A stretch of DNA of 16,553 nucleotides from CAYTLW01 sp964438735 (lineage in GTDB: Bacteria; Myxococcota_A; UBA9042), in NCBI GenBank assembly GCA_964438735.1, contig CAYTLW010000151.1, positions 1-16,553 on the forward strand, in the 5' to 3' direction. Position 1 is the first letter of the stretch. Every line of letters begins with the position of its first letter. Position numbers and translations under genes: made by a program. Positions 6,051 through 13,507 of the stretch are shown in pieces. The notes under the pieces are model-generated. The model did no database searches. It had not been told where the DNA came from and saw only the letters and a list, made by a program, of their open reading frames with translations.

Positions 6051-8579
6051 TCAGGGGGGGTCGCCAGCACCCTCCGCCGGCCGCGACCGCACGACGACCG
6101 CGCGACCATCCCGCAGCTCCAACCGACCTTCGTAACGCTCGCCCTGGCGGGTCTCGAAGCCCTTGATGAGCGCGCTCCGACCATCGACCAGCAACGCCTT
6201 GACGTGCTTCTCTTCGATGTTCGCCCCCCACATCTCGCCAAAGACCACAAATCGGCAGTCGCGGCCGGTCTCGCAGGTGAAGATGCGGCCGCGCCGTGTA
6301 ACCGGCTTGCGGCAGACGGGGCATGTGCCCAAGGGTTCGGGTTCGGGGAAGCGGAAGACCACCTGGAAGTCGGCGTCGAAGGCCAGGGCGGCGGCGAAGT
6401 CCTTGCCGGCGCGGGACTTGAAGCCCTTGATGACCTTGGTCCGGCCGTCGCGCAGCAAGCTCCGGGCCAGGGTCGCGCTGATGTCGCGGCGGGCGACCAT
6501 GGCCGAGATGTACAGGGCGCAGCCGGTACAGCGCCAGCCGCGGGCCGAGCCACGGACCTCGCTCTCGCATCTTGGGCAGGTGCCGAGCACTGCGCCGTCG
6601 GGGGCGGCCGGGGCCAGGGCCTTCCGAACAGCGTCCGGGAAGTCGCTGTTGCGCACCGCGTCGACCAGTTCGGCGGTGAAGCGGCGCACGTCGGTCATGA
6701 AGACATCGCGCTGCTCGCGGCCCTCGGCCATGGCGTTCAGGCGCGCTTCCCACTCGCCGGTCATGCGCGGTGAGCGCAGGGCTTCCACGGGCAGGGCGCG
6801 CAGCATGGCCCGGCCGTGGTCGGTGGGGCGCAGGTTGTTGCCGTCTCGCACGATGTAGCGGCGGTTGATGAGGGTCTCGATGATGGCCGCACGGGTGGCC
6901 GGCGTGCCGAGGCCGCGTCGCTTCATGGCCCGCTTCAGCTCGGCGTCGTCGATGGCCTGGCCGGCTGTCTCCATGGCCGCCAGCAAGGTCGCCTCGGTAT
7001 AACGACGTGGCGGCTTGGTCTGGCCTTTGTGCAGGTTGGCACCGACCTGCTCGGCGCGCTGGCCCTCTTCGACCGGTGGCAGGATGATGTCGGCCGGCTT
7101 CTTGCCCGCCTTGCCGCCCTTCTTCGACTTCTTGGTGGCGCGCGGCGGATCGATGGCCTGCCAGCCCGGGTCCACGCAGGTGCGACCCCGAGCGATGAAG
7201 TGGTCGGCGACCGGCCCGGAGCGCTCGTCGGCGGGACCGACGCTCTCGCCGCCCTGCTCTTCTTGTTGTGCGATGACCGTCTCGACCGTGGCGGTGGCGA
7301 AGATGGCGTCAGCCTGGAAGACGGCCAGGAAGCGGCGGGTCACCAGGTCGAAGACCCACTTCTCCTCCGGCGAGAGGTTGCAGTTTCGGGCGTCGACACC
7401 GGTGGGCACGATGGCGTGGTGGTCGGTCACCTCGCTGTCGTCGACCACGCGTTTGCTGAGCTTGATGGGCCAGCGTTCCAGCGTCTGGTTGGCCACTTCG
7501 GCGTAGGGGCCGAACTGGATGCCCTTGATGCGCGCCGGCAGGCCGTCCACCTGGTCGGCGCTCAGGTGCCTGGAGTCGGTACGGGGGTAGGTGATCAGCT
7601 TGTGGCGCTCGTACAGGGCCTGGGCGATCTCGAGCGTCTTCTTGGCGCTGTACTTGAAGCGGCGATTGCACTCCTTCTGGAGGGCGGTCAGGTCGTAGAG
7701 CAGGGGAGCCCGCTCCCGCTTGTCCCGGCGCGTGACCTTTGCCACCTCGCCCGGCTTGTCCTGGATGCGCGCCAGGATGGCCTTGGCCTCGGCCTCGTCA
7801 TCGAGGCGATCGCGTCGCTTGCGATTGCCGCGCGCGTCCACGTCGGTGCCCTTGCCGCTCTCCGTCCAGAGCGCCTCCCACTGGCCACCGGCGGCGTCGA
7901 ATCGCGCCTTGATCTGCCAGAAGTCCTCCACCTGGAAGGCCTCGATCTCGTCCTCGCGATCGGCCAGCAGCGACAGGGTCGGCGTCTGCACGCGGCCCAC
8001 AGATAGCAGCGAGCCCTCTGGACCGCTGCGTAGACGTGTGGTCATGGCCCGGGTCGCGTTGAGTCCCACCAGCCAGTCGGCTTCGGAACGGCAGCGAGCG
8101 GCGGCCTGCAGGTCTTCGTAGCGGGCACCTTCACGCAGATCGTCGAAACCCGCCTTGATGGCCGAATCGGTCATGGACGAGATCCACAATCGCCGCACCG
8201 GCGCGCGGCACTTTGCCATCTCGTAGACCCAGGCAAAGATGAGTTCACCCTCGCGACCGGCATCGCAGGCGTTGACCACCTCGACCAGGTCGGACTCACG
8301 CAGCTGCTTCTTGACGATCTGCCACTGATCGTTGCCCTCTCGGCGCGTGGTCAGCTTGAAGGCATCCGGCAACATGGGAAGCGAGTCCAGGCGCCACGAT
8401 CGCCAGGCTGGATCGTACTTCTGCGGTTCGGCGAGCTGGACCAGGTGGCCCACGCACCAGGTCACCCGGGTGTCGCCGCCGTCCAGGTACCCGCTGCCCC
8501 GTTTTCGAATGCCCAGCACGCGCGCGATGTCGCGAGCGACGGAGGGTTTCTCTGCGATGATGAGTCTGTGGCCGGTCAC
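6051..8579 (-). CDS. topB: DNA topoisomerase III (type IA)
   Basis: This 842-residue cytosolic type IA topoisomerase relaxes and decatenates DNA by passing a strand through a transient single-strand break. The TOPRIM domain starts with LIIAEKPSVARDIARVLG and has the acidic DAGREGE motif (Asp106, Glu110, Glu112). SVGRVQTPTLSLLADRE is typical of topoisomerase III, and the catalytic Tyr331 lies in TYPRTDSR, close to its place in E. coli TopB. The tail is longer than in E. coli TopB: it has two cysteine zinc-ribbon-like modules (from C668 and C753) alternating with two topoisomerase C-terminal repeats (TKVIKGFKS and SALIKGFET). The GTG at 8579 is preferred over an upstream TTG at 8630 because only the GTG has an AGGCGAGGA ribosome-binding site. 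A Lys/Gly-rich insertion (KKSKKGGKAGKK) lies in the central domain. No conjugation genes are nearby, so a chromosomal copy is likely. Confidence 0.95.
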   Translation of the reverse strand: MTGHRLIIAEKPSVARDIARVLGIRKRGSGYLDGGDTRVTWCVGHLVQLAEPQKYDPAWRSWRLDSLPMLPDAFKLTTRREGNDQWQIVKKQLRESDLVEVVNACDAGREGELIFAWVYEMAKCRAPVRRLWISSMTDSAIKAGFDDLREGARYEDLQAAARCRSEADWLVGLNATRAMTTRLRSGPEGSLLSVGRVQTPTLSLLADREDEIEAFQVEDFWQIKARFDAAGGQWEALWTESGKGTDVDARGNRKRRDRLDDEAEAKAILARIQDKPGEVAKVTRRDKRERAPLLYDLTALQKECNRRFKYSAKKTLEIAQALYERHKLITYPRTDSRHLSADQVDGLPARIKGIQFGPYAEVANQTLERWPIKLSKRVVDDSEVTDHHAIVPTGVDARNCNLSPEEKWVFDLVTRRFLAVFQADAIFATATVETVIAQQEEQGGESVGPADERSGPVADHFIARGRTCVDPGWQAIDPPRATKKSKKGGKAGKKPADIILPPVEEGQRAEQVGANLHKGQTKPPRRYTEATLLAAMETAGQAIDDAELKRAMKRRGLGTPATRAAIIETLINRRYIVRDGNNLRPTDHGRAMLRALPVEALRSPRMTGEWEARLNAMAEGREQRDVFMTDVRRFTAELVDAVRNSDFPDAVRKALAPAAPDGAVLGTCPRCESEVRGSARGWRCTGCALYISAMVARRDISATLARSLLRDGRTKVIKGFKSRAGKDFAAALAFDADFQVVFRFPEPEPLGTCPVCRKPVTRRGRIFTCETGRDCRFVVFGEMWGANIEEKHVKALLVDGRSALIKGFETRQGERYEGRLELRDGRAVVVRSRPAEGAGDPP

Positions 8580-8585
8580 TTCGGG

Positions 8586-8594
8586 TCCTCGCCT
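8586..8594 (-). promoter_or_regulatory. ribosome-binding site selecting the topB GTG start
   Basis: On the minus strand AGGCGAGGA sits 6 nt before GTG 8579. The upstream in-frame TTG at 8630 is preceded by CCCCTCATGA, which has no Shine-Dalgarno match. This favours the shorter 842-residue product beginning V-T-G-H-R-L-I-I-A-E-K. Confidence 0.65.
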
Positions 8595-8827
8595 GCGGTC
8601 GTCGTGCCCGACTGGACGGTCCGCTGTCAATCATGAGGGGCCGACAAGCGGTATACGCCGTCGTCGGTGCCACCCGTCGCGCGGGCAGACGGGGGCATGG
8701 GGTGATCGTCCGCAGGCGCCAAAACGTGATCGTATTTTTTGCATTCGGGCCACTGCAGGGCGTTCCCGATGGCCCCTGGGGGCGCTACACTGCGCGCCTG
8801 CCCGCCACCGCCCGGCGCCCCGGAGGA
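8595..8827. promoter_or_regulatory. divergent promoter region between topB and the aminopeptidase gene
   Basis: This intergenic region should hold promoters for both directions. Toward the aminopeptidase, TACACT (8786-8791) is a possible -10 box, with only a poor -35 (TTCCCG, 8763-8768). A small inverted repeat, GCCCC-TG-GGGGC (8772-8783), sits directly before it. An AT-rich patch lies near 8730-8743. The CGGAGGA at 8821-8827 is a good ribosome-binding site for ATG 8833. I see no convincing promoter toward topB. Confidence 0.35.
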
Positions 8828-8832
8828 ACTTC

Positions 8833-10164
8833 ATGAGCAAACGTCCGCAGTGGACCATCACCCTGCACGCCAACGCCGAGTCGCTGCCCGAGGGCGGCAG
8901 TCGGATCAAGACGATCTCGCCCACCGCGGCGACGTTGATCACGCAGCCCGGCGAAGTGCACGTGGACATTGCGATCCCGACCGACAGCCTGGCGGACGCT
9001 CGATGGGCGACGTGGCATGCCCTGCGGCGATCGCGGGCCATGTTCCCGGCCGGCGCCGGTCAACTGCTGGCCGGTGAAGGCGTGGATGCCAATCTGCTGC
9101 GTGCCATCGGACTCGATCTGCATCACGCCTTCCGTGGCGAGGTGGAGATCGCCGACGCAGCCGTGGCCGCCGACGTGGCGCGCATTGGCGCCGCCGAGGA
9201 TCGCTGCCGAAGCTGGGTCAACGAAGATCCCACGCTGCGCACCAGCATCACCATCGCGGCTGACATCCAGGCCTGGGCAGCCGACCGAGACGCGGTCGAG
9301 GTGGATGTGCTGGACGAGCACGCCCTGCGCGAGGCGGGCATGAACCTGCTGCTGGCTGTGGGCGGGGCGAGCACCATCTCGCCGCCACGCCTGGTGATCG
9401 CGCGCTACGACGCAGGCGACGATCGCAAACCACTGATGCTCCTGGGCAAGGGCGTGACCTTCGACAGCGGTGGCATCAACGTCAAACCCTACGAGTCCTA
9501 CGTCAGCATGATGAAGAACGACATGGCCGGCGCCGCCGTCGCCTGGTCGGTCTTCAGCGCCCTGGTAGAAGGCGGCCATCCGCGTTCGCTGGTGCTGGTC
9601 ATCCCCACCTGCGAAAACCCGGTGGGCGAAAACGCCATGCGCCCCGGCGCCCTGGTGAAGTCCTATCGCGGCCCGACCGTGCGCATCGACCACACCGACG
9701 CCGAGGGCCGCTTGATCCTCGCCGATGGCCTTGCGTGGGCCAGCGAGCGCCACGACCCGGAACAGGTCTGGTGCTTCGCCACCCTGACCACCGCCGCGCT
9801 CATCGCATACGGCCCCTACGCCACGCCGGTGCACTTCGCCGACAAGAATGACAAGGCCCGCCTGCAGGCCGCCTCGGCGCGCACCGGCGAGGATCTGCAC
9901 TTCTTCCCCACCCGCCTGTGGCATCGCGAGGCGAACCGCGACCAGGAAGGGGATCTGCGCAATACCGCCCGCCTGCCCGGCCACGCCGCCCGCGGCGCCG
10001 GCTCCCGCAACGCCGGCCACTTCCTGCGCTTCTTCACCGACGCGCCGTTGGTGCACTTCGACATCTTCGCCAGCGGCTGGAACTGGGCTGGGGACGCGCC
10101 GGGTTGTGGCTATGGGGCGACCGGCGCTCCGGTTCGCACGGTGTTGACCGCGCTCGAGAGTTGA
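8833..10164 (+). CDS. M17-family leucyl aminopeptidase
   Basis: This 443-residue cytosolic two-metal peptidase removes N-terminal amino acids from peptides. ATG 8833 has a CGGAGGA site 5 nt upstream; the open frame extends further upstream, but only from here does the protein look like the family. The C-terminal catalytic domain begins at GKGVTFDSGG. Metal and catalytic residues of the family are present: Lys206, Asp211, Lys218 (INVKP), Asp230 (MKNDMAG), and Asp289, Glu291 and Arg293 in HTDAEGRLILADGL. The N-terminal half is divergent; only the strand MNLLLAVGGAS...PPRLVIARY is clearly family-like. The usual N-x-P-P-N region appears as NEDPTLRTS. It is shorter than E. coli PepA (503 residues). 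It is 46 bp upstream of the acylase on the same strand and probably co-transcribed with it, which would fit peptide and amide scavenging. Confidence 0.93.
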   Translation: MSKRPQWTITLHANAESLPEGGSRIKTISPTAATLITQPGEVHVDIAIPTDSLADARWATWHALRRSRAMFPAGAGQLLAGEGVDANLLRAIGLDLHHAFRGEVEIADAAVAADVARIGAAEDRCRSWVNEDPTLRTSITIAADIQAWAADRDAVEVDVLDEHALREAGMNLLLAVGGASTISPPRLVIARYDAGDDRKPLMLLGKGVTFDSGGINVKPYESYVSMMKNDMAGAAVAWSVFSALVEGGHPRSLVLVIPTCENPVGENAMRPGALVKSYRGPTVRIDHTDAEGRLILADGLAWASERHDPEQVWCFATLTTAALIAYGPYATPVHFADKNDKARLQAASARTGEDLHFFPTRLWHREANRDQEGDLRNTARLPGHAARGAGSRNAGHFLRFFTDAPLVHFDIFASGWNWAGDAPGCGYGATGAPVRTVLTALES

Positions 10165-10200
10165 GCCGTCGCAGCCCACAACTGACTTTGCCCACCGCAT

Positions 10201-10205
10201 GAGGG
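10201..10205 (+). promoter_or_regulatory. ribosome-binding site selecting the acylase start at 10211
   Basis: GAGGG lies 5 nt before ATG 10211. The alternative in-frame ATG at 10199 overlaps this site and has no purine-rich sequence before it (TTGCCCACCGC). Starting at 10211 also gives a compact lipoprotein signal peptide with Cys26. Confidence 0.55.
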
Positions 10206-10210
10206 CCATC

Positions 10211-13200
10211 ATGAATCCAACCTTCGTGACAGGTCGCTCCCTGCTTGCGACCGTGCTGCTCGCCTGCGGCCTCCTCCTGGCCGCCTGCAGCAACGACGAG
10301 AGCGCTCCCGACGACGCCGAGACCAAAGCCAGGGCTGCCGATCGGGCGCTGATCGTCGCGGTGCCGGAGACCGAAAAGCGCGCCCTGCCCGGCCTGAAGA
10401 AGCCCGTACATGTGGTCCGCACCGAGGGCCACGTGGCCCACATCTACGCCGCCGACGCGATCGACCTGGCGCGGGTGCACGGTTTCGTCGCCGCCCGTGA
10501 CCGTTTCTTCGTCATGGACCTGCTGCGCCGCCTGGGCCGGGGCACGATCTCCGGGCTCTTCGGCGACTTCGGCATGGCGACCGACGTGCGCTCTCGGGCC
10601 ATCGGCATGCCCGCGGTGGCCGATCGGCTGTTGAAGCAGAGCTCAGAAGAGATGCTGGCGGTCTTCGACGCCTATGCGGACGGCGTCAACAGCTACATCG
10701 CCGCGGTGAAGGCGGGCAACCTGCCGGCGCCCTCGGAGGTGGATCTGGCGGCCGGACTCCTGGGGTTTGACAGCCCGACCGACATGATGGCGCCCTTCGA
10801 TCGCCACGACCTGGCCGGGTTGTTCACCGTTGTGTTGTACGAGCAGGGCTTCGAAGAAGGCGATATCCATCGATCTGCGCTGCGGGCGGCGATTCAAAAG
10901 GCCTTCGACGGCAAGGCGCTGGCAGACCTGCGCCTCGAGGGTGCGCTGGCCGACGTCTTCGAAGCGGTGGCGCCCACCTTCCCGAACAGCACCACCAAGG
11001 GCTATGGACTGAACGGCAAGGTCCCTGCTCCGCCGCCTCCACCGAACACCGTTCGGGAATCGCGCAATCCCCACACCTGGCAGATCCCAGCGGCCAGCCT
11101 CGCACGCGTCCAGCGCCGCCTTGGCGATCTCTCCCACCTCTTCGGCACCGACGCCCGCGGGGGCTTCGGCTCCAACATCTGGGCCGTGGGCGGCCAGCAC
11201 ACCTCCGACGGCGCCGCGATCCTGGCCAGCGATGGCCACCTGACACTCGCCGTGCCCTCGTTGATGTGGCGCATCGGCCTGGACACCCGCGTCTTTGGCG
11301 GTGGCGAGATCACCCGGTTGGGGCTGACCTTTGCCGGCATCCCCATGGTCGCCGCAGGCACCAACGGCAAGGTGGCCTGGAGCACGACCTACCTCTACGG
11401 AGACATCACCGATTGGTATCGCGAAGAGCTGCAATTGGACGGCGACGGCTGGCCCACGGCGAGTCGATTCGACGGCAAGTGGCAGCCGCTGGTGCGCCGC
11501 GACGAGGTCTACGAGATCGCCGAGGTGAAGCTGCTCAGCAGCGTCGGCGGCAAACAGACCTGGCCGGCATGGAGCACCTTCGATGGCCGGCGCATCGTGG
11601 AGATCGAGGGCCGCCCGGCCACGGTCGAGGAGCAGGCGGACCCGGCCGGCCAGCTGGCCAAGGGCGAGCAGCTGGTCAACGTGCTCGGGGAGATCGTCGT
11701 CGCGGGCGACCACGACGGCGACGGCAAGGTCAGCGCCATCAGCATGGACCTGACCACGTTGGATGTGGGCGACACCGCGGGCGTGGTGGAAGGCATCTCC
11801 AAGGCCAGCGACGTGGCCGGCATCCGCAAGCTGGCGCGCGGTCTGGTGGGCTGGGGTCAGAACACCATGGCCGTCGATCGCCAGGGCGGCATCCTCTACA
11901 CCAGCTACAACGGCACGCCCTGTCGCAATCACCTGCCGCGCACCAAAGACGGCCGCTTCGCCGCAGGCGCCAACCCGCGGGAGCTGCTCGACGGCACCAC
12001 CTGGGGCGCCTTCACGGTCCCCCTGAAGGACGGGCTGGTCGACGAAGCAGCGGGCAAGGACGATCCCTCCGCCTGCACCATCCCCTTCGACAGCTGGCCG
12101 CAGGCGATGGATCCGAAGTCGGGCTGGCTGGTCAACGCCAACAACGACTTCTCCGGCGTGTCCACGGACGGCCGCCTGGGTGATGACACGTGGTACCTGG
12201 GCGGGTCCTGGGTGCTGGGCTACCGGGCCCAGGCCATCGAAGCCGACCTGCAGGCGGCGCTGGACAAGGGGTCGGTGACCCTTGCCGACATGTCCACCAT
12301 CCAGGGCGTGCATCGATCAACCCACGCCGGATTGCTGCTGCCGTCGCTGTTCAAGGCCATGGACGCCGGCGCCGCAGCGGCTGGAAGGGATGCTGCGGCC
12401 CGCTCTGCCATCGAGACTCGACTGGCAGACCTGGTAGACAAGAACGGAGCCCGCTTCAAGGCCGCCCGGGGTCGGCTGGAGTCGTGGCAAAAGCGTGGTC
12501 TACAAGCGGAAAGCGGCGTCGCCACGTTCTACCATGCGCCGACTGCTGAACAGCGTTCGGACGCTGTCGCGACGATGATCTTCAACGCCTGGGCGGTGGA
12601 GCTGGTGCACGCCATCTTCGACGATGAGGGCGTGCCGTGGTCCGCTATCGATGTCTTGCGGGTGCTGCCTCGCCTCTTCGCCGGTCGGGGCGCGGACAAC
12701 CCGGAGAAGCTCGCCTCGTGGAATGCGGCCACGGGTGAGTCGGCCTTCTTCGATCGTCTCGGCACCGACGCGGTAGAGATTGGCGACGAGATCTGCCTGC
12801 TGGCGCTGAGCGATGCGCTGGATCGCCTGGCCGCGCCGCCTGCGAGCGCAGGTCGGGGTGGCTTCGGCGGCGACGACATGAGCGGCTGGCTCTGGGGGCT
12901 GCGCCATTGGCTGCGCCTGGATCCATTGCTGGCCAGCTTCGTGAGCGAGGGCGGTGCGACGCTCAAGGCGCTGACCAAGGGTTTCGCCATCCACCCGCAG
13001 CGCATCCCCCTGGCCGAGAATATGGCCAAGGGCGACCCCCGGGCCGACCTGCCGGGCTTCCCGCGGCCCGGCGATTACGGTTCGGTCGACGCCGCGGCGC
13101 CGAACGCCCTGCGCAGCGCCGTCTTCCCGGACGACGGCGTGCGCGACTACAGCTACGCCCACGGCCCGAACATGCGCATGGTCATGGCGTTGGGCGGTGA

Positions 13201-13378
13201 GGAAGGGTTCGAAGGGGTGAACATCGTGCCCGGCGGGCAGTCGGCGATCGCCAAGTCTGCCTACTTCGACGACCAGGTTCGCTTATGGCTGGGCAACCAG
13301 ACCTGGCCCATGCGCCTGAATGCAAAAAATGTGGTGGCCGGGGCCATCGGGCGCGAAGTGTTCGAGCCCGCGCCCTGA
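10211..13378 (+). CDS. penicillin acylase (S45)-family Ntn-hydrolase lipoprotein
   Basis: This 1055-residue exported amidase precursor is anchored through lipobox LLAAC (Cys26, Ser at +2). The alpha-chain part has the classic EGHVAHIYAADAIDLARVHGFVAARDRFFVMDLLRR signature. Self-cleavage before Ser321 (GG-FG|SNIW) should free the beta chain, whose N-terminal Ser is nucleophile and base. His343 is beta-His23, the position seen in PvdQ-type acyl-homoserine-lactone acylases. An oxyanion segment GTNGKVAWST (Asn385 to about Ala389) follows, then GQNTMAVDRQGGILYTSYNG and VNANND (Asn644/645), both typical of the family. D-H-D-G-D-G (500-505) looks like a calcium loop. At 1055 residues it is longer than most members (about 750-850). 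Substrate could be beta-lactams, AHLs or other acyl amides; sequence alone does not decide. Likely co-transcribed with the aminopeptidase upstream. Confidence 0.92.
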   Translation: MNPTFVTGRSLLATVLLACGLLLAACSNDESAPDDAETKARAADRALIVAVPETEKRALPGLKKPVHVVRTEGHVAHIYAADAIDLARVHGFVAARDRFFVMDLLRRLGRGTISGLFGDFGMATDVRSRAIGMPAVADRLLKQSSEEMLAVFDAYADGVNSYIAAVKAGNLPAPSEVDLAAGLLGFDSPTDMMAPFDRHDLAGLFTVVLYEQGFEEGDIHRSALRAAIQKAFDGKALADLRLEGALADVFEAVAPTFPNSTTKGYGLNGKVPAPPPPPNTVRESRNPHTWQIPAASLARVQRRLGDLSHLFGTDARGGFGSNIWAVGGQHTSDGAAILASDGHLTLAVPSLMWRIGLDTRVFGGGEITRLGLTFAGIPMVAAGTNGKVAWSTTYLYGDITDWYREELQLDGDGWPTASRFDGKWQPLVRRDEVYEIAEVKLLSSVGGKQTWPAWSTFDGRRIVEIEGRPATVEEQADPAGQLAKGEQLVNVLGEIVVAGDHDGDGKVSAISMDLTTLDVGDTAGVVEGISKASDVAGIRKLARGLVGWGQNTMAVDRQGGILYTSYNGTPCRNHLPRTKDGRFAAGANPRELLDGTTWGAFTVPLKDGLVDEAAGKDDPSACTIPFDSWPQAMDPKSGWLVNANNDFSGVSTDGRLGDDTWYLGGSWVLGYRAQAIEADLQAALDKGSVTLADMSTIQGVHRSTHAGLLLPSLFKAMDAGAAAAGRDAAARSAIETRLADLVDKNGARFKAARGRLESWQKRGLQAESGVATFYHAPTAEQRSDAVATMIFNAWAVELVHAIFDDEGVPWSAIDVLRVLPRLFAGRGADNPEKLASWNAATGESAFFDRLGTDAVEIGDEICLLALSDALDRLAAPPASAGRGGFGGDDMSGWLWGLRHWLRLDPLLASFVSEGGATLKALTKGFAIHPQRIPLAENMAKGDPRADLPGFPRPGDYGSVDAAAPNALRSAVFPDDGVRDYSYAHGPNMRMVMALGGEEGFEGVNIVPGGQSAIAKSAYFDDQVRLWLGNQTWPMRLNAKNVVAGAIGREVFEPAP
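11042..11056. repeat. intragenic near-copy of the CGAACACTGTTCG palindrome
   Basis: CCGAACACCGTTCGG differs at one position from the perfect 15-bp palindrome at 15511-15525. It lies inside the acylase coding sequence, where it encodes Pro-Asn-Thr-Val-Arg. It may be coincidence of codon use. A weaker relative, CTGAACAGCGTTCGG, is at 12546-12560 in the same gene. Confidence 0.35.
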
Positions 13379-13409
13379 GGCGATCTTGACTCAGCTTGCA
13401 CATCCTCGG

Positions 13410-13439
13410 TTGACCGTCGCGGCGGGCGATTGATACACA
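13410..13439 (+). promoter_or_regulatory. candidate sigma-70-like promoter for the MopE-like lipoprotein gene
   Basis: TTGACC (13410-13415) and TACACA (13434-13439) are separated by 18 bp in the 129-bp gap before ATG 13508. The -35 is a good match and the -10 is moderate. A second TTGACT lies at 13386-13391. The transcript would have a leader of roughly 60 nt. Confidence 0.4.
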
Positions 13440-13452
13440 TCGATAGGTCTTC

Positions 13453-13486
13453 TTTGCGCGCCTGCCCCCGTTGCGCGCGCCTGCCC
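13453..13486 (+). repeat. imperfect direct repeat in the leader of the MopE-like gene
   Basis: TTGCGCGCCTGCCC (13453-13466) is repeated 18 bp later as TTGCGCGCGCCTGCCC (13471-13486), with a 2-bp GC insertion. It lies between the candidate promoter and the ribosome-binding site (AAGGACGAGG). It could be slippage in GC-rich sequence or a site for a regulator. Confidence 0.5.
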
Positions 13487-13507
13487 TGCCAAGGACGAGG
13501 TGGTGCC

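Noticed and set aside
6816..8006. Plus-strand frame of 396 codons inside topB
   Set aside because: Antisense shadow of topB; the translation is hydrophobic and low-complexity without motifs.
8332..8832. N-terminal extension of the aminopeptidase
   Set aside because: The frame stays open upstream, but the extra residues overlap topB antisense, and ATG 8833 has a clear ribosome-binding site.
8633..8836. 67-codon frame ending in an ATGA overlap with the aminopeptidase start
   Set aside because: It resembles a leader peptide, but its ATG has no ribosome-binding site, it spans the likely promoter of the downstream gene, and its composition is Arg-rich in the manner of noncoding GC-rich DNA.
8785..10443. 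Long minus-strand frame across the aminopeptidase gene
   Set aside because: No recognisable domain; all M17 residues lie on the plus strand.
10643..12313. Long minus-strand frame across the acylase gene
   Set aside because: Same codon-bias shadow; no motif, and the plus-strand product is clearly S45 family.
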